Shown here piece by piece: positions 1-6,205 of a stretch of 7,505 bases of DNA. Each line of letters begins with the position of its first letter. The stretch's first letter is position 1. The stretch spans positions 1 through 7,505 of the forward strand of contig JAFGTK010000196.1 of the NCBI GenBank assembly GCA_016934135.1, in the 5' to 3' direction. The DNA is from Deltaproteobacteria bacterium. GTDB lineage: Bacteria > Desulfobacterota > Desulfomonilia > UBA1062. Both the position numbers and the translations under genes were made by a program. The notes beneath the pieces are model-generated. The model searched no databases. It saw only the letters and a program-made list of their open reading frames with translations, and had not been told where the DNA came from.

Positions 1-1116
1 AATAAGCGCCCCCATGGAGCTGCCCATGTTGGCAAGGATAACCACCAGAAGAATCCGGGTAATGGGGTTGGTCCACCAGCCCTTGACTGTCGCGATATCG
101 TCCTGAATCTTCTCGAAATCTGCCACCCTGGGCTTCTTGATATATGCCTCGGAAAGCCCGGCAAACCACCCTGCCGCTAAAGTCGGGTTCAGCGAGGTGA
201 TGGGCGATGCAATGGCTGCAACCAGTATGGTTATGGGATGGCCGAACGCTATCGCAGCCCCGATTGCCGCAAAAAAAGCATTGCACAGCAGCCACCACTT
301 GATCATCTCATAGCCCTGCTTCGGTCCTCCCAAAAAAAAACCGACGGTAACCAGAACAAGGATTGCAAGGGGGATCACCCACTTGAATATGCCCTTTTTC
401 TTTGCAGGGACCTCTTCAAGGGCCTTGATGTCTTCGACAGGGTTCCTGAGCTGTTCGATAAGCCCCTGCATATGGCCGGCGCCTACCACGGCCAGGACCT
501 TCTCCCCCTTGATATCACTCAGCTTCTTCCCCATATAGGCGTCGCGCTCGTCAATGAGAACCCTCTTTATCGTGGGTGCGGACTTTGCAATCTCATCTAT
601 GGCCGCAGTGAGCATGTCCTTTTCCTTGAGCTTTTCGATCTCGTCTTCATCAAGTTCGTCCACCGCCAGTATGGAAAACAGCGAGGAGAAGATGAGCTTG
701 GTCTTTTCCCACAGGGACAGGCTGCGCCATGCACGCTGAATGGTTACCTGCACGTTCCTGTCAACCAGGGCAACAGGGATGTCCTTTGCCTCGGCCGCAT
801 CGATGGCCTGGCGCATCTCGTCGCCCGGCCTGATCCCGAAGCGCTCCCCAACCCGCTTCTGGAATGAGGCCATAACGAGATTTGCAAAGAGAAAGGCTGC
901 CTTCTTTTCCTTGATGACCTTGATGATATCCATCTCCTGCCAGTTCTTCGGGTTCTTCATCACCTCGTACCTGCTCTGGCAGAGCTCCACGGCAACAGTG
1001 TCCGGGTCATTTTCCTCGATGGCCTGGCGCACCTCTTCCACTGAACTCTTTGACACATGGGCTGTGCCTACAAGGATAACCTCTTTATCTTCCAGCTGTA
1101 TGCGTTCAATGGGCAT
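1..1116 (-). CDS. TraB/PrgY (TIKI superfamily) membrane protein, C-terminus cut by window edge
   Basis: An open frame of 372 codons runs from ATG at 1116 to the window edge without a stop. The N-terminal half is soluble and carries the superfamily signatures: GTAH at residues 17-20, Glu44 in VAVEL, and a second GxxH motif in VGAGHM (211-216). The C-terminal half is hydrophobic, with likely membrane segments near 243-262, 273-291, 294-312 and 352-372. The stretch around 293-330 (GHP..., ASPITSLNP, AGLSEAYIKKP) is typical of bacterial TraB proteins. Family members are about 390 residues, so roughly 20 residues are missing here. The family is named after the enterococcal pheromone-shutdown protein TraB/PrgY. 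The paired GxxH motifs have been proposed to form a metal-dependent, protease-like site, but the role in Gram-negative bacteria is unknown. The frame closes with TGA 11 codons upstream, and no alternative start codon lies between. No Shine-Dalgarno precedes the ATG, and a promoter sits very close to it. Confidence 0.9.
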   Translation of the reverse strand, partial: MPIERIQLEDKEVILVGTAHVSKSSVEEVRQAIEENDPDTVAVELCQSRYEVMKNPKNWQEMDIIKVIKEKKAAFLFANLVMASFQKRVGERFGIRPGDEMRQAIDAAEAKDIPVALVDRNVQVTIQRAWRSLSLWEKTKLIFSSLFSILAVDELDEDEIEKLKEKDMLTAAIDEIAKSAPTIKRVLIDERDAYMGKKLSDIKGEKVLAVVGAGHMQGLIEQLRNPVEDIKALEEVPAKKKGIFKWVIPLAILVLVTVGFFLGGPKQGYEMIKWWLLCNAFFAAIGAAIAFGHPITILVAAIASPITSLNPTLAAGWFAGLSEAYIKKPRVADFEKIQDDIATVKGWWTNPITRILLVVILANMGSSMGALI

Positions 1117-1127
1117 GGTGGATGCTC

Positions 1128-1155
1128 TATATATGGTTATGCAGTTTCAGGTCAA
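1128..1155 (-). promoter_or_regulatory. Candidate sigma70-type promoter for the TraB-family gene
   Basis: On the minus strand a -35 box TTGACC (1155-1150, five of six consensus bases) is followed after 16 bases by TATATA (1133-1128, four of six). Transcription would begin near 1121, only about five bases before the ATG at 1116. This agrees with the lack of a Shine-Dalgarno there and suggests a near-leaderless message. The call is by pattern only. Confidence 0.45.
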
Positions 1156-1211
1156 GGAGATATAAGAGACCGGAGATCTGAAGAAGCCCTGGATTGTGTC
1201 TTCCTGTGACC

Positions 1212-1712
1212 TTACTTCCTGAAGAAGACAAGTTCGGTCAGGGGCTTTCTTCCGGGTGCCTTCGGGGGTGCTCCGTCAGGATGGCCCAGGGCTATGGCCG
1301 CCATGAACTCGAATTCATCGGGTGCGCCTGTGAGTTCTTTCACCTCGGATGCGCTTTTAAGGATCTCGCCCAGCCACACCCCGCCGAGACCGAGTGCGGT
1401 GATCTCGAGAAGCATGTTTTCGATGCAGGCGCCTATGGCCTGAAGGTCCTTGGTCCTGTCATAGGAGGCCTTCGTGTCAAGAAACACGGCAATCACTGCG
1501 TATGCCGATTTGATGATAGTGCTGTATCTGGTGAGCGTGCTTAGCCTGTCCTTTATCCCGGTATCAATGATGACAGCGAAACGCCAGGGCTGGTTGTTGA
1601 GTCCTGAAGGCGCCCACCTTGCTGCATCGAGGATCGTCTCTATGGTCTGTTCGTCGATGTGCTGCCCGGTGAATGCACGGATGGACCTTCGCTGTTTAAT
1701 TGTTTTTTCCAC
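1212..1712 (-). CDS. Nitroreductase-family FMN-dependent oxidoreductase
   Basis: This is a small flavoprotein of the nitroreductase superfamily, which uses FMN and NAD(P)H to reduce nitro compounds, quinones or other substrates; the substrate here cannot be told. Numbering from the upstream ATG at 1733, the FMN-contact motif RRSIR is at 15-19, APSGLNNQPW at 41-50, the helix QAIGACIENMLL at 98-109, GGVWLGE near 117-123, and the C-terminal PGRKPL at 160-165. The length, 166-173 residues, is normal for the compact subgroup. Two starts are possible. The ATG at 1733 has no Shine-Dalgarno. GTG at 1712 has AGGGAG (1724-1719) six bases upstream and yields the usual short N-terminus (M-E-K-T-I), so I prefer it. 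GTG at 1715 is also possible. The start lies inside the end of prfB, so translation is probably coupled. It is the last gene of the corC-like/lnt/prfB cluster; no strong terminator follows. Confidence 0.88.
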   Translation of the reverse strand: MEKTIKQRRSIRAFTGQHIDEQTIETILDAARWAPSGLNNQPWRFAVIIDTGIKDRLSTLTRYSTIIKSAYAVIAVFLDTKASYDRTKDLQAIGACIENMLLEITALGLGGVWLGEILKSASEVKELTGAPDEFEFMAAIALGHPDGAPPKAPGRKPLTELVFFRK

Positions 1713-2818
1713 CACCCGCTCCCTGTGAGGCATTCATTGTGAGATATGCATCGATAAAATCGTCAATCTCACCGTCGAGCACAGCCTCGACATTGCCCAC
1801 CTCCAGATTTGTGCGGTGGTCTTTCGCCATCTGGTAGGGCTGAAGCACGTATGACCTGATCTGCGATCCCCAGGTGATCTCCTTCTTGCCCTTGTGAAAC
1901 TCGTTTATCCGCTCCTTCTGCTTTTCCTCTTCGAGTTCATAGAGCTTCGATGCCAGCACTTTCATGGCAAATGCCTTGTTTTTGTGCTGCGAGCGTTCGT
2001 TCTGGCACTGGACAACGATCCCGGTAGGAAGATGTGTTATCCTTACTGCAGAGTCGGTCTTGTTGACGTGCTGCCCTCCGTGGCCCGATGCCCTGTACGT
2101 ATCGATCCTCAGATCCTTGTCATCTATAGCGATATCGATGTCCTCATCCACTTCAGGTGTGGTCATGATCGAGGCAAACGAGGTATGTCTTCGGCTGTTG
2201 GAGTCAAACGGCGATATCCGCACCAGCCGGTGGACCCCTGTCTCGCCCTTGAGGTAGCCGAAGGCCCACTCTCCTTCCACCTCGATGATGGCGCTCTTTA
2301 TCCCTGCAGCCTCATCGGCAAGTATGTCTATGATGCGGGTCCTGAACCTGTTCTTTTCCGCCCACCTCAGATACATGCGAAGAAGCATCTCCGCCCAGTC
2401 CTGGGCCTCCAGGCCGCCTGAGCCTGCATGGATCTCCAGAAAAGCGCTCTTTGCATCATCCCGCCCGGAAAGGACATAGACCTTTTCTATGGAGTTCAGC
2501 GTTTTTTTGAGCCGTGCGATCGCGTCCTTGATATCGGGCAGGACAGCGCTTTCATCCTCTTTGGCAAGTTCGACAAAGACCTGGAGGTCATCCCACAGTG
2601 TGGAGACGGTCTTCCAGTTTGACAGGATATCTGTTATTCGTGATTTCTCTGTCTGGATTTCCCTTGTCTTGGCCTGATCCTTCCAGACATCGGGGTCTGA
2701 AAGCAGGGAATCCAGTTCTTCCAGGCGTTTTTCTCTGACAGGTACTTCAAAGATAACCTCGAACGTTTTCGAGCTGTTCACCGATAAGTTCTATCTGCGG
2801 CTGTAAATCTGCTAACAT
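1696..2818 (-). CDS. prfB: Peptide chain release factor 2 (RF2), made by programmed +1 frameshift
   Basis: RF2 recognises UGA and UAA stop codons in the ribosome and triggers peptide release. The tripeptide anticodon SPF (about 202-204 of the full protein) and the catalytic GGQ (about 247-249, in SGHGGQHVN) are intact, along with RxSPFDSxxRRHTSFAS and SQHKNK. The gene has two frames. Frame one starts at ATG 2818, reads 23 codons (MLADLQPQIE...RGYL) and meets TGA at 2749-2747. A +1 slip at CTT-T moves into the main frame at GAA (2748), giving about 373 residues against 365 in E. coli. Starting at the in-frame ATG 2781 would give 361 residues with an incorrect first 11 and would lose the real N-terminus. 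AAGG nine bases before ATG 2818, or the nearer GAGG, can act as ribosome binding site. It lies 11 bases after the lnt stop. The C-terminal tail (SQGAGGGKNN) is longer than in E. coli and overlaps the nitroreductase start. Confidence 0.96.
2747..2763 (-). promoter_or_regulatory. prfB: prfB +1 programmed ribosomal frameshift site
   Basis: Read on the minus strand, codons 20-24 are CGA GGT TAT CTT TGA. The slippery CTT T followed by in-frame TGA is the conserved RF2 autoregulation site: low RF2 makes the ribosome pause at UGA and slip +1 into the long frame. Upstream, GAGG (2760-2757) stands where the stimulatory internal Shine-Dalgarno lies in E. coli (AGGGGG), so it is a weaker match. The base after TGA is A rather than the C of E. 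coli. Confidence 0.95.
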
Positions 2819-2829
2819 GACCTCAGGCC

Positions 2830-4290
2830 TTAACACCTTCTCCTGATCGTTGTCAATGCCGCAATAAATGATGCACAGGCCCATATCCAGGCAAGAACAG
2901 GGCCGTATCGCACATAAAAGCTCTGAAAAGACGTGCGCGTTATTTCACCGGTAATTACCCCTTCTTCAAGCAGCCCGATCTTACTGACCACCTCGCCGAA
3001 GGGATTTACCATGGCGGAGATGCCGTGGTTGACGCTCCTGAGCATCCATCTGCGGCTCTCTACAGTCCGGAATGCCGCCATGATCAGATGCTGCCGAGGC
3101 GTGGACCAGGTCTTGAACCACGCATCGTTCGATGCATTGACCAGGAAAGTCGCCCCTTTGCCGCACAGGGTGCGGGTCATGCCCGGGAATATGCTCTCGA
3201 AACAGATCAGCACACCGATGCCGTCTAAAGGAGAGGCCTCGCGGGCACGGGAAAAATCGCCCACCCCCTGTGTAAGGCTCCCGAAAAACGGCTGTATAAG
3301 GCCTGCAAGGGGCAGATACTCGCCGAAAGGCACGAGATGTACCTTGTCGTAGAAATCCTCTACCACTCCGTCTTTGAGCAGCCACACCCGGTTGAAATAC
3401 CTGCCGTCGTCATATGCAGGGCTGCCGACAACGAGCCTGGCATCGTGCGTGAGGCTCAGATCGATTATACGCTGGCTGGCCGGCCATTTTCTGAACAGAA
3501 AGAAATTGCATGCAGTCTCGGGCCATACCACGAGTTCGGCCCCTGCATTCACGGCCTCGCCGGTAAGACGGGAATAGATGTCTATGGTGGGCTCCACCAT
3601 CGAAGGCAGCCATTTCTCTTCCTGCGCTATATTTGCCTGGGCAATGCCGACGCGGAGTTTTTCGCCTTCAAGGGTAAGGGTATCCATCCTGTAATTGCCC
3701 CACACAGAAGCAGCCAGGAGCACGGCTGCACTCAGTACAAGGGGAAGGCAGCTCCTGTTGAGCGCCTTGTAGACCGCGACATTGACCATGAGGATGATGC
3801 CGCTTATGAGATAGACCCCGCCGAACTCGGCTATCTGAATGAAGGGCTTCCAGGGGAACTGCGTATACCCTGCAAGGGCCCACGGAAAACCTGAGAAAGG
3901 GACATACGACCTGACCAGCTCCAACAGCACCCAAAGGCCCGGGATGGTCAGAAACGCGAACCTGGAACGGATCAGCTTCTGTGAGCCCCAGGCAAACACC
4001 GCGAAATACAGAGAAAGAAACGAGATCAGCAAAAGCAGGAGAAACGCTGCCGGCACCAGGCTCATGCCGCCGTAGTTTTCCATGACATAGGCGATCCAGT
4101 AGAGTGTCCCTGCCCATGCAACGATCCCTGCTATGATGCCGTAGATAAATATCTCGGCAGGACTCTCGACCTCCCTGGCCAGGAAAAAAATCGGGACGGC
4201 AAAAAACCATGCAAGGGGCCACAGCTCATAGGCGGGCAGCGATAAAGTATAACAAAGACCTGCGAGGATGGCGAGGACTAACCGCCTCAA
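2830..4290 (-). CDS. lnt: Apolipoprotein N-acyltransferase
   Basis: Lnt is an inner-membrane enzyme that transfers a fatty acid from a phospholipid to the N-terminal diacylglyceryl-cysteine of lipoproteins, the last maturation step before Lol sorting. The 486 residues match the family size. The first about 200 residues hold hydrophobic membrane segments (near 1-37, 46-70, 77-102, 112-128, 152-175 and 180-198). A periplasmic CN-hydrolase (nitrilase-like) domain spans about 212-450, and a last membrane segment is near 461-480. The catalytic triad is visible: Glu258 (VVWPETA), Lys316 (YDKVHLVPFGEYLP) and Cys363 (LICFESIFPG). The start is TTG at 4290, overlapping the TGA of the corC-like gene in a TTGA arrangement, with GGAAGG four bases upstream. 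The reading frame is intact. The corC-lnt pairing is seen in many proteobacteria, including the E. coli ybeX-lnt order. Confidence 0.96.
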   Translation of the reverse strand: MRRLVLAILAGLCYTLSLPAYELWPLAWFFAVPIFFLAREVESPAEIFIYGIIAGIVAWAGTLYWIAYVMENYGGMSLVPAAFLLLLLISFLSLYFAVFAWGSQKLIRSRFAFLTIPGLWVLLELVRSYVPFSGFPWALAGYTQFPWKPFIQIAEFGGVYLISGIILMVNVAVYKALNRSCLPLVLSAAVLLAASVWGNYRMDTLTLEGEKLRVGIAQANIAQEEKWLPSMVEPTIDIYSRLTGEAVNAGAELVVWPETACNFFLFRKWPASQRIIDLSLTHDARLVVGSPAYDDGRYFNRVWLLKDGVVEDFYDKVHLVPFGEYLPLAGLIQPFFGSLTQGVGDFSRAREASPLDGIGVLICFESIFPGMTRTLCGKGATFLVNASNDAWFKTWSTPRQHLIMAAFRTVESRRWMLRSVNHGISAMVNPFGEVVSKIGLLEEGVITGEITRTSFQSFYVRYGPVLAWIWACASFIAALTTIRRRC

Positions 4291-5141
4291 GTTTCCTTCC
4301 TCAATTGTGCATGCACAATGAGTTTTGATATCCTTTTCTTGTCAGCTCCGGCTATCTCGAAGACTACACCTTTATACTCGAGCGTTTCGCCTTTTGCAGG
4401 AATGCGTTCCAGCTGGCATGTGATGAATCCGCCGACCGAATCATAGCTTCCCTGAGGTATATTCACATCAAAGGCCTCGACAAAATCGTCGATAGGAAGT
4501 CTCGGGTCCACATAAAAGACCCCTTCCTCCTTCTGGGCGATGTCCTTTTCGTAATGCTGGTCGTCCTCGCCGACGATCTCGCCTACGATCTCCTCCATGA
4601 TATCCCCCATGGTCAAGAGCCCGTCGACATTGCCGTATTCGTCGATCACGATAGCCATCTTTGTGCGGTTTTCCCTGAACTCATTGAGAAGATCTATGAG
4701 CTTCTTGCCCTCAGGGACAAAATAAGGCGGGTTCATCAGGTCCTTTATCTTGGGCAGGTCATCCTTCATCGACCAGTATTTCAGAACGTCCTTTGCATTT
4801 ACCACGCCGATGATGTTGTCTGTGGAGTCTTCATAGATGGGGATTCTCGAACAGCTTTCCTTTGTGATGATATCCACAAGTTCATTCAGGGGTGCTGTAC
4901 TCGACAAGGCTATCATATCCACCTTGGGTACCATAATCTCCCGCACCGCCGTATCCTTGAGCACGATGATGTTGTGGATCATGTCGCCCTGGTCTTCATC
5001 GATGAAGCCTTTTTCTTCAACCTCGTCGATGATCTTTTCGATCTCTTCTTTTGAATTTGTTATTATCTTTTCTCTTCTCAGGTAATACCACAGTCGCTTG
5101 AAAAAACTTGTCCTGTCCTGACTATCATCGTTACTGTCCAA
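4287..5141 (-). CDS. CorC/HlyC-family CBS-pair protein without a membrane domain (YbeX-like)
   Basis: A 284-residue soluble protein. Two CBS domains, which usually bind adenine nucleotides, cover about 68-125 (MVPKVDM...IPIYEDS...GVVNAKDVL) and 133-190 (IVIDEYGNVDGLLTMGDIMEEIVGEI). A CorC_HlyC domain follows at about 205-280. The N-terminal DUF21 membrane domain of longer relatives is absent, as in E. coli CorC/YbeX. That protein has been linked to Mg/Co efflux and, more recently, to ribosome maturation; the biochemical role is not settled, so I give no symbol. The start is TTG at 5141: AGGAG (5154-5150) lies seven bases upstream and no in-frame ATG occurs near it. The leader is AT-rich, including TTAATTAA (5154-5161). 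It is the first gene of the leftward operon and its TGA overlaps the lnt start. ybeY and phoH homologues, often adjacent in other genomes, are not here. Confidence 0.93.
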   Translation of the reverse strand: MDSNDDSQDRTSFFKRLWYYLRREKIITNSKEEIEKIIDEVEEKGFIDEDQGDMIHNIIVLKDTAVREIMVPKVDMIALSSTAPLNELVDIITKESCSRIPIYEDSTDNIIGVVNAKDVLKYWSMKDDLPKIKDLMNPPYFVPEGKKLIDLLNEFRENRTKMAIVIDEYGNVDGLLTMGDIMEEIVGEIVGEDDQHYEKDIAQKEEGVFYVDPRLPIDDFVEAFDVNIPQGSYDSVGGFITCQLERIPAKGETLEYKGVVFEIAGADKKRISKLIVHAQLRKET

Positions 5142-5177
5142 ACGGGATCTCCTTTAATTAATAAATCAAGTGCCCTA

Positions 5178-5206
5178 TATGTAACCCACTGTGCGCAAAC
5201 AGTCAA
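5178..5206 (-). promoter_or_regulatory. Candidate sigma70-type promoter for the corC-lnt-prfB operon
   Basis: On the minus strand, TTGACT (5206-5201, five of six consensus bases) is separated by 17 bases from TACATA (5183-5178, only three of six). Transcription would start near 5171 and leave a leader of about 30 bases before the TTG start codon. The -35 and spacing are good and the -10 is weak, which suggests a promoter that may need an activator. Confidence 0.45.
5188..5203. promoter_or_regulatory. Operator-like dyad in the promoter spacer
   Basis: ACTGT (5188-5192) and ACAGT (5199-5203) form a perfect five-base inverted repeat with a six-base centre. The 16-base element lies between the -10 and -35 boxes of the leftward promoter and overlaps the -35. 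A bound dimeric regulator there would control the operon. The arms are short, so chance is a real possibility. Confidence 0.3.
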
Positions 5207-5265
5207 TCCACGTATTGCATCATAAACCTCGCCGGGGCCTGCTGCAGAGAGCCGCGCAAGCCTTC

Positions 5266-5285
5266 CCCGGGGCATCAGCCCCGGG
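5266..5285. repeat. Perfect GC-rich hairpin in the divergent intergenic region
   Basis: CCCGGGGC (5266-5273) and GCCCCGGG (5278-5285) pair perfectly over eight bases around the loop ATCA. No run of T follows on either strand, so it does not look like an intrinsic terminator. A second copy of the left arm, CCGGGGC, lies at 5232-5238 and could pair with the same right arm. It is upstream of the predicted rightward start, so it may act as DNA or belong to a longer transcript. Confidence 0.5.
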
Positions 5286-5292
5286 ACAAGCA

Positions 5293-5320
5293 CTGATTGT
5301 ACGATTGAATTTTGTATGAT
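5293..5320 (+). promoter_or_regulatory. Weak candidate promoter for the MoxR/CoxE pair
   Basis: TATGAT (5315-5320) matches five of six bases of the -10 consensus. The best -35 at a normal distance is CTGATT (5293-5298), 16 bases upstream, with only three of six matches. Transcription would begin near 5327, leaving about 30 bases before the ATG at 5357. Confidence 0.3.
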
Positions 5321-5356
5321 ATGAAGGGGGCAAAATACTGCAACAGGAGCCGGAAC

Positions 5357-6196
5357 ATGGGAAATTATACCTTTACGGGCACTGATTCATATGTGCTCGA
5401 TTATGAGCTCTCGAAGATCGTAAATGCCAGTATTGCACTGGAGATGCCCCTTCTTATAAAAGGCGAGCCCGGCACAGGAAAAACCCTGCTGGCACACGCC
5501 ATAGCGGAAAACCTGAACATGCCCCTCATCGTACTCAATGTAAAATCAAGCATGAAGGCAATCGAAGCACTGTACCAGTACGATACGCTCACCAGGCTCA
5601 ATGACAGCCGCTTCGGTGATTCCAGCCGTAATGTCAGCACCATCGAAGACTATATCAAGATGGGAAAAATAGGACAGTCCTTTGCAAGCGATACAAAGGT
5701 CGTTCTGCTCATCGACGAGATCGACAAGGCCGACACGGATTTTCAGGATGACTTGCTTGACGTGCTCGACCAGATGTCGTTCGACATCATCGAGATAGAC
5801 AAGACTGTTAATGCCAGAAACAGGCCCATCATCATCATTACGTCCAATGCCAAGAAAGACCTTTCCGATCCCTTCCTGGGAAGGTGCGTATTTCATCACA
5901 TCGCATTCCCGGATGAGGAGATGATGCACAAGATCGTGCTGGCCCATTTCCCTGACCTGGATAAAAAACTCTCCGAAGCATGCATTGAAACCTTCTACCG
6001 CCTCAGGAATATCCGCGGCATCGAGAAAAAGCCCGCCACCAGGGAGCTCATCAACTGGATAAGGATCCTGCTCATGGACAAGAACTTCGATCCCAAACAC
6101 CTCTCCAAAAACGAGATACCCTACCTGGGAGTGCTGTTCAAGAAGAGCGAGGATTACAAGACCCTGCAGAAACAGTTGGGAAGCGGATACCGTTAA
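5357..6196 (+). CDS. MoxR-family AAA+ ATPase (CoxD-like)
   Basis: A 279-residue single-domain AAA+ ATPase. Counting from ATG 5357, Walker A is GEPGTGKT (36-43), Walker B is VVLLIDEID (115-123, Asp120 and Glu121), sensor 1 is ITSN (161-164), the region usually written LRRC is FLGRC (173-177, one arginine replaced by glycine), and sensor 2 lies in KKPATRE (224-230). MoxR ATPases work with VWA-domain partners as chaperones or maturation factors; the CoxD/CoxE pair is needed to assemble the metal centre of CO dehydrogenase. The VWA partner follows nine bases downstream. The start was chosen because AGGAG (5345-5349) lies seven bases before ATG 5357. The frame extends upstream to TTG 5312 and ATG 5321, but neither has a Shine-Dalgarno and the extra residues are not family-like. 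The client enzyme is unknown, and the symbol coxD would overstate the evidence. Confidence 0.93.
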   Translation: MGNYTFTGTDSYVLDYELSKIVNASIALEMPLLIKGEPGTGKTLLAHAIAENLNMPLIVLNVKSSMKAIEALYQYDTLTRLNDSRFGDSSRNVSTIEDYIKMGKIGQSFASDTKVVLLIDEIDKADTDFQDDLLDVLDQMSFDIIEIDKTVNARNRPIIIITSNAKKDLSDPFLGRCVFHHIAFPDEEMMHKIVLAHFPDLDKKLSEACIETFYRLRNIRGIEKKPATRELINWIRILLMDKNFDPKHLSKNEIPYLGVLFKKSEDYKTLQKQLGSGYR

Positions 6197-6205
6197 GGAA
6201 CCCAC

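Noticed and set aside
238..867. 209-residue plus-strand frame
   Set aside because: It is antisense to the TraB-family gene, whose motifs and transmembrane pattern are clear, and has no ribosome binding site or family-like sequence.
1117..1211. Possible small gene or terminator between the nitroreductase and TraB genes
   Set aside because: Only short frames, a direct repeat GGAGAT (1156-1161 and 1172-1177) and no stable hairpin with a T run were found; the promoter for the TraB gene is the only feature I support.
2781..2783. ATG 2781 as the prfB start
   Set aside because: The upstream frame ending RGYL-TGA matches the RF2 programmed frameshift leader, and ATG 2818 has ribosome binding sequences just after the lnt stop.
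5266..5285. GC-rich hairpin as a Rho-independent terminator
   Set aside because: No T run follows on either strand, and it lies between divergent genes where no transcript is expected to end.
5078..5293. 71-residue minus-strand frame across the divergent intergenic region
   Set aside because: It overlaps the corC-like start in another frame, covers the predicted promoter, and has no recognisable motif.
5312..5356. TTG 5312 or ATG 5321 as the MoxR start
   Set aside because: ATG 5357 has AGGAG at seven bases; the upstream 15 residues are not family-like and would overlap the predicted -10 box.
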